Source: JACVRW01 sp963821275
GTDB lineage: Bacteria > Actinomycetota > Thermoleophilia > Solirubrobacterales > Thermoleophilaceae
Reading direction: 5' to 3'
Length of the DNA stretch: 64,000 nucleotides
Assembly: GCA_963821275.1 (NCBI GenBank)
Contig: CAWGDF010000008.1
Location: forward strand, 327,608-391,607
The notes beneath the pieces are model-generated. The model saw only the letters and a list, made by a program, of their open reading frames with translations, did no database searches and had not been told where the DNA came from. Position 1 is the first letter of the stretch. The number at the start of each line of letters is the position of its first letter. This document shows, in pieces, positions 16,386-25,450 of this stretch. The translations under genes were made by a program, and so were the position numbers.

Positions 16386-17954
16386 GTGGCGACGGAAGGG
16401 GCCACGGCCCACTCGGACGAGCTCTCTGAGTTCGGCTACAAGCAGGAGCTCGACCGAAGCATCGGGAAGTTCGCCAGCTTCGCCGCGGGAATCAGTTACA
16501 TCTCGATTCTCACGGGTGTCTTCCAGCTGTTCTTCTTCGGCTTCGCGTTCGGCGGGCCGGCCTACTGGTGGACGTGGCCGATGGTCTTCGCCGGCCAGCT
16601 GATGGTCGCCCTGACGTTCGCCGAGCTGGCCGCCAGCTTTCCCGTCGCCGGGTCGATCTACAACTGGGGCAAGCGGATCGGGACCGCGACCACCGCCTGG
16701 TTGGGAGGCTGGATGATGCTCACCGCCTCCGTGGTGACGCTGGCAGCCGTGGCGCTGGCCTACCAGTACACCCTGCCCCAGGTCTCGTCCGCGTTCCAAT
16801 TCGTGGGCGACGGGACCGGCAAGTACGACTACGCGGTCAACGCCGTCCTCCTCGGCACGGTGCTGATCATCTTCACCACCGTCATCAACGCCCTGGGCGT
16901 GAAGCTGATGGCACGGATCAACAGCACGGGCGTTTTTATCGAGCTGATTGCGGCAGTGCTGCTGATCGTCCTGCTCGCCGCGAACATCACACGCGGCCCG
17001 GAGGTCCTGTTCGACACCCAGGGCACCGGCGAGGGCCACGACTGGGGCTACCTGGGCGCGTTCCTGACGGCGGCGCTGGCCTCGGCCTACGTGATGTACG
17101 GCTTCGACACCGCCAGCTCGCTCGGCGAGGAGACCCTCGATCCGCGCCGCACCGCGCCGAAGGCGATCCTGCGGGCGGTGAACGCCTCCTTCCTGCTGGG
17201 CGGCGCGATCATCCTGTTCGCGATCCTCTCGGTGACAAACATCAATTCCCCCGAGATCGCGGAGGGCGGCCTGCAGTTCGTCGTCCTCGACGTGCTCGGC
17301 GACACGGTTGGAAAGATCTTCCTGATCTGCGTGGCGATCGCCATCACGGTCTGCTGCCTGGCCGTCCACACGGCGACGATCCGGATGATGTTCGCGATGG
17401 CCCGCGACAACAACCTGCCCGCGGGCGAGCGGCTCGCCCGGGTACACCCGAAGACCAAGACCCCCATCGTCCCGGCCGTCCTGATCGGCGTCCTCGCGAT
17501 CCTGATTCTCGTCGTGAACATCAGGCAGCCTCAGATCTTCACGGTGATCACGAGCATCGGGATCATCATGATCTACATCGCCTACCTGCTCGTGACGGTG
17601 CCGATGCTGGCCAGCAGGCTGCGGGGCCGGTGGCCGCCCAAGGAGGCCCGCGAGCAGGGTTACTTCACGCTCGGGAAGCTCGGGCTGCCGATCAACTTCC
17701 TGGCCGTCGGTTGGGGCGTGTTCATGAGCATCAACCTCGCCTGGCCGCGGAAGGACGTCTACAACGCCACCGAGCCCTTCCACTGGTACCTCCAGTACGG
17801 CGCGATCCTGTTCATCGGGGTCGTCTTCTTCGGCGGCTTCGCCTACTACTGGTTCGTCCAGCGGCACAAGACGGGCGTGCTCGAGTCGCACGCGTTCGAG
17901 TCGCCCTCGCCTGCGGTCTCCGAGCGCACGGCCCTCCCCGAATCCGCGCCGTGA
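16386..17954 (+). CDS. APC-superfamily amine/amino-acid permease
   Basis: A 522-residue protein with about 12 transmembrane helices. Family signatures include the N-terminal FASFAAGISYISILTGVF, GSIYNWGKRIG in the first loop region, and YGFDTASSLGEETLDPRRTAPKAI. It belongs to the amino acid/choline/GABA permease group. Position between the betaine-binding protein and the choline-oxidation genes suggests uptake of choline or a methylated amine. GTG at 16386 follows a GGGGGATC stretch. Its stop overlaps the ATG of the aldehyde dehydrogenase (TGATG). Confidence 0.85.
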   Translation: MATEGATAHSDELSEFGYKQELDRSIGKFASFAAGISYISILTGVFQLFFFGFAFGGPAYWWTWPMVFAGQLMVALTFAELAASFPVAGSIYNWGKRIGTATTAWLGGWMMLTASVVTLAAVALAYQYTLPQVSSAFQFVGDGTGKYDYAVNAVLLGTVLIIFTTVINALGVKLMARINSTGVFIELIAAVLLIVLLAANITRGPEVLFDTQGTGEGHDWGYLGAFLTAALASAYVMYGFDTASSLGEETLDPRRTAPKAILRAVNASFLLGGAIILFAILSVTNINSPEIAEGGLQFVVLDVLGDTVGKIFLICVAIAITVCCLAVHTATIRMMFAMARDNNLPAGERLARVHPKTKTPIVPAVLIGVLAILILVVNIRQPQIFTVITSIGIIMIYIAYLLVTVPMLASRLRGRWPPKEAREQGYFTLGKLGLPINFLAVGWGVFMSINLAWPRKDVYNATEPFHWYLQYGAILFIGVVFFGGFAYYWFVQRHKTGVLESHAFESPSPAVSERTALPESAP

Positions 17955-19414
17955 TGGCGACCCGCATGTTCATCGACGGCGACTGGTGCGACGCCGCCGA
18001 TGGTGCGACCACCGAGGCCATGAGCCCGGTCACCGGCGAGCCCCTGGGCGCGGTTGCGGAGGGCAGCCGCGAGGACGCGCGGCGCGCGATCGCGGCCGCG
18101 AACGCTGCCTTCCCGTCCTGGGCCGCGCGCACCGGCTTCGAGCGCGCGGCGCTGCTGCACAGCGCGGCCGACGCGATGGAGCGCCGGCGCGACGAGCTGG
18201 CCAGGATCTGCACGCTCGACCAGGGCAAGCCGCTCAAGGCCGAAGCCGAGGTGGAGGTGGGAGAGCTCATCGAGTTCTTCCGCATGGCGGCCGAGGACGC
18301 CAAGCGTCTCGAGGGGCGGGTACCGGAGAGCGCGGCGCCGGGCCGCCGGGTGCTTCTCCTCCGCCGGCCGGTCGGCGTGCTGGGGCTGATCACGCCCTGG
18401 AACTGGCCCTACACGATGCCGGCCGAGGTGCTCGCGCCGGCCCTCGGCTGCGGCTGTACGGTCGTGTGGACCCCTGCGCCGTCGACCGCCGTCTGCTCCG
18501 GCGTGCTGGCCGAGTGCGTGGCCGAGGCGGACCTGCCCCCCGGCGTCTTCAACTTCGTGCTCGGACCCGGGCCGGAGGTCGGGGACGAGCTGGCCGGCAG
18601 CCCCGGCACCCACGCCGTGGCCTTCACCGGGTCGACCGAGACCGGCCTGATCGTGGCGCGCCGGGCGGCCGGCAAGGTGCAGCTGCTCGAGATGGGGGGC
18701 AACGGCCCCTTTGTCGTCATGGACGACGCCGATCTCGCGATCGCCGCGGCGGCGGCCCAGGTGGGCTGCTTCCTCGGCGCCGGCCAGAGCTGCTCGGCGG
18801 CGGAGCGGCTGCTGGTGCACGAGGCGGTGCGGGAAGAGTTCGTGGGCCGGCTGGCGGAGGAGGTGGAGCGCGACGTGAGGCTCGGCGACCCGCTCGAGGA
18901 GACGACGACGCTCGGACCGCTCAACAACGAGCCCGGCGCCGCCAAGATGGACGAGCACGTGGCCGACGCCGTGGAGCGCGGCGCCGAGGTGGTCGCCGGC
19001 GGCGCGCGGGCGGACGGCTTCCCCACCCGTCTCTACTGGCCCGCGACCGTGCTCGACCGGGTGCCGCCGGACTCGATCGCGGTCACGCAGGAGACGTTCG
19101 GCCCGATCGCCCCGATCGTCTCGGTCGGCTCGCTCGAGGAGGCGATCGAGCAGACGAACTCGCAGACGTTCGGGCTGATGGCCGCGATCTTCACCGCCGA
19201 CCTCGCCGCCGGCCTGCGGTTCGCCGACTCGGTGCACATGGGGCTGGTGAACATCAACGAGACGACCAACTACTGGGAGCCGCACCTGCCCTGGGGCGGC
19301 AGCGGCCGCTCGGAGAGCGGGATCGGGCGCGTGGGCGGTCGCTATCCCATGGAGATGCTCACCGAGTTCCAGACGGTGCTGATCCGCTCGGAACCGGTAC
19401 AGAACGGGAGTTAG
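17954..19414 (+). CDS. betB: aldehyde dehydrogenase, probable betaine aldehyde dehydrogenase
   Basis: A 486-residue ALDH with the expected motifs: PWNWPYTMP, FTGSTETG (NAD site), catalytic Glu246 in LLEMGGNGP and catalytic Cys280 in GAGQSCSAAERLLV. It oxidises an aldehyde to the acid with NAD(P)+. Direct coupling with choline dehydrogenase two bases downstream makes betaine aldehyde the likely substrate, producing glycine betaine; this specificity is inferred from context. ATG at 17954 overlaps the permease stop by one base. Confidence 0.85.
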   Translation: MATRMFIDGDWCDAADGATTEAMSPVTGEPLGAVAEGSREDARRAIAAANAAFPSWAARTGFERAALLHSAADAMERRRDELARICTLDQGKPLKAEAEVEVGELIEFFRMAAEDAKRLEGRVPESAAPGRRVLLLRRPVGVLGLITPWNWPYTMPAEVLAPALGCGCTVVWTPAPSTAVCSGVLAECVAEADLPPGVFNFVLGPGPEVGDELAGSPGTHAVAFTGSTETGLIVARRAAGKVQLLEMGGNGPFVVMDDADLAIAAAAAQVGCFLGAGQSCSAAERLLVHEAVREEFVGRLAEEVERDVRLGDPLEETTTLGPLNNEPGAAKMDEHVADAVERGAEVVAGGARADGFPTRLYWPATVLDRVPPDSIAVTQETFGPIAPIVSVGSLEEAIEQTNSQTFGLMAAIFTADLAAGLRFADSVHMGLVNINETTNYWEPHLPWGGSGRSESGIGRVGGRYPMEMLTEFQTVLIRSEPVQNGS

Positions 19415-19416
19415 AC

Positions 19417-21102
19417 ATGACCTCGCAGTACGACTTCATCATCGTGGGCGGCGGCTCGGCGGGCTGCGCGCTCGCCAACCGGCTGTCCGCGGACCCCGCC
19501 AACCGGGTGCTCGTGCTCGAGGCGGGCCGGCCGGACTGGTCGCTGGACGTGTTCATCCACATGCCCGCGGCGCTGGCCTTCCCGATCGGCAACCGCTTCT
19601 ACGACTGGAAGTACGAGTCCGAGCCGGAGCCGCACATGGGCGGCCGGCGCGTCTACCACGCGCGCGGGAAGGTGCTCGGCGGCTCGAGCAGCGTCAACGG
19701 CATGATCTTCCAGCGCGGCAACCCGATGGACTACGAGCGCTGGGCATCGGGCGCCGGCATGGAGACGTGGGACTACGCCCACTGCCTGCCCTACTTCAAG
19801 CGCATGGAGAACTGCCTGGCGGCGGCGCCGGACGACCCCTTCCGCGGCCACGACGGCCCGCTCGTGCTCGAGCGGGGTCCGGCGCGGGGGCCTCTCTTCG
19901 ACGCCTTCTTCGCCGCCGTCCAGCAGGCCGGCTATCCGCTGACCGAGGACGTGAACGGCTACCGCCAGGAGGGCTTCGCGGCCTTCGACCGCAACGTCCA
20001 CGACGGCAAGCGCCTGTCCGCCGCGCGCGCGTACCTGCACCCGGTGATGGACCGGCCGAACCTGGATGTGGAGACCTTCGCCTTCACGACGCGCGTGCTG
20101 TTCGAGGGCAAGCGCGCGGTCGGGGTCGAGTACGTCCGCCCGCCCCGCCGCACCGAGCAGGTGCGGGGGGGCGAGGTGATCCTGTGCGGCGGGGCCATCA
20201 ACTCGCCCCAGCTGCTTCAGCTCTCGGGCGTCGGTGCGGCCAACGAGCTGGGTCCGCTGGGCATCGACGTGGTCCACGACCTCCCCGGCGTGGGCGAGAA
20301 CCTGCAGGACCACCTCGAGGTCTACGTCCAGCACTCCTGCACGCAGCCGGTGTCGATGGCGCCCTACTTCGAGATGAAGCGCCGGCCCAAGGTGGGCCTC
20401 GAGTGGCTCCTGCGCAAGTCGGGCCCCGGGGCCACCAACCACTTCGAGGCGGGCGGCTTCGTCCGCAGCAACGACGACGTCAAGTGGCCCAACCTCATGT
20501 ACCACTTCCTGCCGATCGCGGTCCGCTACGACGGCACGCTGCCCGAGGGCGGCGGCGGCCACGGCTACCAGGTGCACGTGGGGCCGATGTACTCGGACGT
20601 GCGCGGAACCTGCAAGATCATCAGCAGCGACCCGCGCAAGCACCCGGCGCTGCTGTTCAACTACCTCTCGACCGAGAACGACCGGCGCGAGTGGATCGAG
20701 GCCATCCGCGTGACGAGGAAGATCCTGGCCCAGCCCGCCTGGGCGGACCTCGACGGCGGCGAGCTGTCGCCCGGCCCCGAGGTCGACGGCGACGAGCGGA
20801 TCCTCGAATGGGTGGCCAAGGACGCCGAGACGGCGCTCCACCCCTCCTGCACCTGCCGGATGGGCACCGACGAGATGGCGGTCACGGACCCCACGTCCCT
20901 GCGGGTGCACGGCGTCGAGGGCCTGCGCGTGGTGGACGCGGCGGTGTTCCCCTACGTGACCAACGGGAACATCTACGCGCCGGTGATGATGGCCGCGGAG
21001 AAGGCGGCGGACCTGATCCTCGGGAACACCCCGCTGGAGGCCGAGCCGGTGCCCTACTACCGCCACGGGGAGGAGGCGGCGGCGCCGGCCGCGGCGAAGT
21101 GA
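19417..21102 (+). CDS. betA: choline dehydrogenase-type GMC oxidoreductase
   Basis: A 561-residue GMC flavoprotein. The FAD-binding motif DFIIVGGGSAGCALANRLS is at the N-terminus, GMC signature 1 GKVLGGSSSVNGMIFQRG near residue 85, and signature 2 GAINSPQLLQLSGVG near residue 262. C-terminal LHPSCTCRMG and VVDAAVFPYVTNGNIYAPVM match the choline dehydrogenase type, including the active-site His. It would oxidise choline to betaine aldehyde, passing electrons to the respiratory chain. The gene ends in a GC-rich hairpin region before the ABC transporter. Confidence 0.88.
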   Translation: MTSQYDFIIVGGGSAGCALANRLSADPANRVLVLEAGRPDWSLDVFIHMPAALAFPIGNRFYDWKYESEPEPHMGGRRVYHARGKVLGGSSSVNGMIFQRGNPMDYERWASGAGMETWDYAHCLPYFKRMENCLAAAPDDPFRGHDGPLVLERGPARGPLFDAFFAAVQQAGYPLTEDVNGYRQEGFAAFDRNVHDGKRLSAARAYLHPVMDRPNLDVETFAFTTRVLFEGKRAVGVEYVRPPRRTEQVRGGEVILCGGAINSPQLLQLSGVGAANELGPLGIDVVHDLPGVGENLQDHLEVYVQHSCTQPVSMAPYFEMKRRPKVGLEWLLRKSGPGATNHFEAGGFVRSNDDVKWPNLMYHFLPIAVRYDGTLPEGGGGHGYQVHVGPMYSDVRGTCKIISSDPRKHPALLFNYLSTENDRREWIEAIRVTRKILAQPAWADLDGGELSPGPEVDGDERILEWVAKDAETALHPSCTCRMGTDEMAVTDPTSLRVHGVEGLRVVDAAVFPYVTNGNIYAPVMMAAEKAADLILGNTPLEAEPVPYYRHGEEAAAPAAAK

Positions 21103-21110
21103 CGCACGGA

Positions 21111-21125
21111 GCGCCCTGCGGGCGC
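21111..21125 (+). terminator. hairpin after betA
   Basis: GCGCCC-TGC-GGGCGC forms a perfect 6-bp stem nine bases after the betA stop, followed by a short less GC-rich stretch. It could attenuate read-through into the ABC transporter, which has its own GATATATC site. Confidence 0.4.
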
Positions 21126-21193
21126 GGCCATTGTTAGGACCGCTTGAAGCCGCGCCGCCTGAGGGGTGTGACGCTGGCGCGGCGACTGAGTGC

Positions 21194-21203
21194 AGATATA
21201 TCA
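21194..21203. promoter_or_regulatory. candidate GntR operator AGATATATCA
   Basis: Identical in all ten bases to the site at 15240-15249 and located 10 bases before the ATG of the ABC ATPase gene. Binding here would block the ribosome/promoter region of the transporter operon. Confidence 0.6.
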
Positions 21204-21213
21204 TGACCCGGGA

Positions 21214-22323
21214 ATGACCGATGCGAACGGCGATGCGGCCGCGGGAACCGTCGAGGCGCCGCAGGGCCACGCGCGCGGGGACGAGCCGCTGGTGAGCGCC
21301 GAAGGGGTGTGGAAGGTGTTCGGGCCGAACGGGGACCGGCTCGTCGGCACGCCCGAGGCCGACCTCCCGCGAGCCGAGCTGCGCGAGAAGACCGGCTGCG
21401 TCGTGGCGGTGCGCGACGTGTCGATCGAGGTGCTCCCCGGCGAGGTGTTCGTGGTGATGGGCCTTTCGGGCTCGGGCAAGTCCACGCTCGCGCGCACCCT
21501 CATCCGCCTGATCGAGCCGAGCGCCGGGCAGATCCGGATCACCGGACAGGACGTGATGGCGGCCGAGCACGGCCGAGCTGCGTGAGCTGCGCCGCCACAC
21601 GGTGTCGATGGTCTTCCAGCACTTCGGCCTGCTGGCCCACCGGACCGTGATCGAGAACGTCGCCTTCGGGCTCGAGATCCAGGGCGTGGCGAAGGCCGAG
21701 CGGCTGGAACGGGCCCGGGAGATGCTGGGCCTGGTCGGTCTGGAGGACGCCGCCAACCAGTTCCCCGACCAGCTGTCCGGCGGCATGCAGCAGCGGGTGG
21801 GCGTGGCGCGCGCGTTTGCTGTCGACCCCAAGCTGATGCTCTACGACGAGCCCTTCAGCGCCCTCGACCCGCTGATCCGCCGCGACATGCAGGACGAGGT
21901 CATCCGGCTGCAGGCCGAGACCGGGCAAGACGATGCTGTTCATCACCCACGACCTGCTGGAGGCCCTGCGCCTCGGCGACCGCATCGCGATCATGCGCGA
22001 CGGCGCCATAGTGCAGCTGGGCACTCCCGAGGAGCTCGTCGGGCTCGCCGGCCGACGACTACGTCGCCAACTTCGTGCGGGACATCCCGCGCACCCACGT
22101 CCTCACCCTGCGCTGGATCATGCGGGACCCGCGACCCGGCGAGGAGCAGGACGGCCCTGAGCTCGACGTGGGCACCACGGTGAAGGACGCGGTCGACGCC
22201 GTGGCGGCGAGCGAGCGCCCGGTGCGGGCGGTGGAGAACGGACGGGTGGTGGGCGTGGTCGACCGGGTGGCCGTGCTGGGCGCCATGGCAGAAGGGCCCG
22301 GGGCCTCCGGTGGCGGTCGCTAG
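21214..22323 (+). pseudogene. proV: glycine betaine/choline ABC transporter ATPase ProV/OpuAA (three frameshifts)
   Basis: All parts of a ProV-type ATPase are present but in four successive frames. Frame 1 carries the N-terminus and Walker A (MGLSGSGKSTLARTLIRLIEP). Frame 2 carries the Q-loop, LSGGMQQRVGVARAFAVDP and Walker B LMLYDEPFSALDP. Frame 3 has the H-loop LFITHDLLEALRLGDRIAIM. Frame 4 has RDIPRTHVL and a CBS-like tail. Single inserted bases at about 21571, 21926 and 22041-22043 account for the shifts; removing them gives an uninterrupted protein of about 368 residues. ATG at 21214 is used because the operator overlaps an earlier GTG. It is either decayed or affected by sequencing errors. 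Confidence 0.85.
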
Positions 22324-24362
22324 CGGAAGGATCGCCGCCCCGGCTCTCGCGGCGCCCTCGTCGCGGTGGCGCGGCCGGCCGGCGCAGGTCGGCCTGATCG
22401 TGCTGGTGATGCTCGTGGCGCTCGTCCTGTTCCGGGACGAGTTCCCCTGGCCGGAGTCGCTCACCTGGCAGGCGCTGCCGGAGCGGCTGGACAGCCTGCA
22501 GACGTGGCTGCTCGAGGAGCGCACCGCCCAGGACCCCAACGTGATCTTCGCGATCTTCGACGGCTTCCGGGCGCTGGCCGAGTGGCTGGTCACGGCGTTG
22601 AACGACGTTCTCCTGTGGCTCACCTGGGTGGGCACCATCGCGGCGGCGGTGTTGATCGTCCTGCGCTTCGGCGGCTGGCGGGCGGCCCTGGTGGTCTTCG
22701 GCGCGTTCGTGTCCTTCGCGCTGATGGGCCTCTGGGAGGAGAGCATTCAGACCCTGGCGCTGATGTCCGCCGCGGTGCTGCTCTCGCTGGCGATCGGCAT
22801 GCCGCTGGGCGTGATCGCCGGGCGCAACGAGCGCTTCCTGCGCGCCATCACTCCGGCTCTCGACGCGATGCAGATCGTGCCCGCCTTCGCCTACCTGATG
22901 CCGATCGTGATCCTGTTCTCGGTCGGCCCGGCCGCGGCCGTGATCTGCACGATGATCTACGCCGTCCCGCCCGCGGTGCGCATCACCGCGCTCGGGATCC
23001 GCAACGTCACCGCGGACTCGGTGGAGGCGTCCAAGGCGATGGGCGCCACCCGGGCCCAGACGCTGTTCAAGGTGCAGCTGCCGCTGGCCCGGCGCGAGCT
23101 TCTGCTGTCGGTGAACCAGACCATCATGTTCGCTCTCTCGCTCGTGGTGATCGCCGGCCTGATCGGCGGCCGCGGGCTGGGCGACGTCGTGACGAACGGG
23201 CTCTACTCCGACCCGGCGCTGGCGCTGATGGCCGGCATCGCGATCGTGATCATGGCGATCGCCCTCGACCGGGCCACGTCGGCGATCGCCGAGCGCACCG
23301 ACCCCGCCCGCCGGCACCTGACGGAGGAGGGAAGGCGGCGCGCGCGGCTCGCCACGCTCGCCACCTTCGCGCGCGATCGTGCTCATCGTCGGCGTCGCCC
23401 GGGCGCTGGGGGCCGACGCGATCTACCCGGACGAATTCGAGACGGCCACGTTCGTGTACCAGGCCACCATCGATGACACCCTGCGCGGCTGGATCCAGTC
23501 GGTGCTCGACTACGTGCAGGACCCGGCGTCGTTCATCTTCGGCATCACCGAGCCGATCGGGAACTTCATACTCGAGCGCCTGCTCGAGCCGCTTCGGGTC
23601 TTCCTGGTGGAGACCCCGTGGTTCGTGGTGCTGGGCGGGCTTACCGCGATCGCGCTGGTGGTGAGCGGAACGCGGCCGGCGCTGATCGCCTTCCTGATGC
23701 TGGCCGCCATCGGCGTCATGGGGGTGTGGGACCTGGCCATGGACACGGCCTCGCAGGTCGTGGTGGCCACCGCGCTCGCGGTGGCGCTCGGCGTGGCGGT
23801 GGGCATCTGGGCGGCGGAGAGCCCGCGGGTGGAGAAGCTGCTGCGGCCGCTGCTCGACACGCTGCAGACGCTGCCCCAGCTCGTCTACATCATCCCGTTC
23901 ATCTACCTGATGCCGGTGTCGCGGGTGCCGGGGGTGGTGGCGTCGGTGCTGTACGCGGTCCCGGTCGTGATCCGGCTGGTCACGTCGGGCCTGCGGGGCG
24001 TGCCGGCGGATGCGGTGGAGGCGGCCTCGGCGTTCGGCGCGTCACGGAGGCAGGTGCTCGCCAAGGTCAAGCTGCCGCTCGCTCGCGACAGCATCATGCT
24101 GGGGGTCAACCAGGGCATCATTCTCGTCCTGGCGGTCGTGGTGATCGGCGGTCTCGTCGGGTCCGGGGCGCTCGGCGACGAGATCGCGCGCGGCCTGCAG
24201 CGCAACGAGTTCGGCGCAGGGGTGGTGGCGTCGCTGGCGATCCTTGCGCTCGGCATCGCGCTCGACCGGGTCACCCAGGGGCGGCGAGGGGCGCGAGAGC
24301 GGCGCAGCGGCCGCGGGCCCGGAGGAGGATGGACGCTACGGAGACGTCGACTTCAACTATGA
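22310..24362 (+). pseudogene. proW: tandem-fused glycine betaine/choline ABC permease (one frameshift)
   Basis: Two ProW-type permease domains lie in one gene. The first (to about 23340) has a hydrophobic N-terminus and the EAA-like region VEASKAMGATRAQTLFKVQLPLA. The second repeats this as VEAASAFGASRRQVLAKVKLPLA and ends near 24290. A single extra base in the CG run at about 23365-23372 shifts the frame between the halves; without it the protein is about 683 residues, with 10 or more transmembrane helices. The GTG start overlaps the ATPase end by 14 bases. Fused double permeases of this family occur in actinobacteria. The last 25 residues are Arg/Gly-rich. Confidence 0.82.
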
Positions 24363-24376
24363 GGAGGGAGTGCTTG

Positions 24377-25390
24377 ATGGGTGAGTGGAGGAAGACGCGC
24401 AGCAAGCGCGTGTGGATCGTCGCGCTGACGGTCGCGCTGGCGCTGTTCATCGCGGCGTGCGGCGAGGAGAAGGAGGAGGAGCCCGCGGGCGGCGGCGACC
24501 AGAGCGCCTCCGGCGGTAAGGACTGCGGCAAGGTCGTCCTCAACGAGCAGGCCTGGTCCGGCTCGACGGCCAACACCTACATCGCCAAGGCCGTGCTCGA
24601 GGACGAGCTGGGCTGCGAGGTGGAGATCACCAAGATCACCGAGATCCCGGCCTTCCAGGCGATGGCCGACGGCAAGACCGACGCGGTGCTCGAGGACTGG
24701 GAGCACGTCGACGAGTACAAGAAGTACGTCGACCAGCAGGGCAGCGTGGTCAAGGGCGGCCCCCTGGGCGTGATCGGGCACATCGGCTGGTTCATCCCGC
24801 AGTACCTGATGGACGAGCACCCGGAGTTCAAGTCCTGGAAGGGCCTGAAGGGGAAGGAGGACCTGTTCGCGACCCCCGAGACGGGTGACCAGGGCAAGTT
24901 CCTCGGAGGCGACCCGTCCTACGTCCAGAAGGACAAGGAGCTGATCGAGGCGCTCGACCTCAACCTCAAGCACGTGACCGCGGGCGCCGAGCCGGCCCAG
25001 GTCGCGCGCTGGAGCCAGGCCTACAAGCAGAAGGAGCCGGTGCTCTTCTACTGGTACACGCCGCAGTACCTCAACCAGCAGTACGACCTCGCCGAGGTCA
25101 AGCTGCCGCCCATCTTCAAGGGCTGCAAGGAGGACGCCAAGGCAGGCGGCGACCCGGAGCAGTACAAGTGCGAGTACATCGAGACCAACATCCAGAAGCT
25201 CTTCAGCAAGAAGTTCGCCGACAGCGGCTCGCCCGCGTACCCCGTGCTGAAGCGGATGAAGCTCACGAACACCGACCAGGAGGCGGTCGCCAAGGCGATC
25301 GCCGGCGACAAGCAGGATCCCGAGCAGGCAGGCCAGGACTGGGTGAAGGAAAACCAGGACAAGGTGCAGCAGTGGCTGGGAAGCAGCTGA
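24377..25390 (+). CDS. proX: glycine betaine/choline ABC substrate-binding lipoprotein ProX
   Basis: A 337-residue lipoprotein. The signal peptide has lipobox LFIAACG, then a charged linker, then an OpuAC domain (KVVLNEQAWSGSTANTYIAKA, DAVLEDWEHVDEYKKY, IGHIGWFIPQYLMDE, LFYWYTPQYLNQQYDLAEVKLP). Aromatic residues fit a cage for a trimethylammonium group. ATG at 24377 follows a GAGGAGGGAG ribosome site; an ATG 18 bases earlier lies before that site and is rejected. It is related to the binding protein at 15357 but clearly diverged. Confidence 0.9.
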   Translation: MGEWRKTRSKRVWIVALTVALALFIAACGEEKEEEPAGGGDQSASGGKDCGKVVLNEQAWSGSTANTYIAKAVLEDELGCEVEITKITEIPAFQAMADGKTDAVLEDWEHVDEYKKYVDQQGSVVKGGPLGVIGHIGWFIPQYLMDEHPEFKSWKGLKGKEDLFATPETGDQGKFLGGDPSYVQKDKELIEALDLNLKHVTAGAEPAQVARWSQAYKQKEPVLFYWYTPQYLNQQYDLAEVKLPPIFKGCKEDAKAGGDPEQYKCEYIETNIQKLFSKKFADSGSPAYPVLKRMKLTNTDQEAVAKAIAGDKQDPEQAGQDWVKENQDKVQQWLGSS

Positions 25391-25420
25391 GCCACCGCGC
25401 CTGACGACGTCGCTGTCTGA

Positions 25421-25446
25421 GAGAGCCCCGCCCCGGCGGGGCTCTC
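25421..25446. terminator. bidirectional hairpin terminator
   Basis: A perfect 12-bp stem (GAGAGCCCCGCC / GGCGGGGCTCTC) with a CC centre lies 30 bases after proX and four bases from the end of the convergent DmdA-like gene. It probably ends both transcripts. Confidence 0.75.
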
Positions 25447-25450
25447 CGCT

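Noticed and set aside
15327..17891. Very long open frame on the minus strand opposite the binding protein and permease genes
   Set aside because: It is the antisense of well-supported plus-strand genes, is rich in Arg/Asp/His/Gly and lacks domains; long antisense frames are expected at this GC content.
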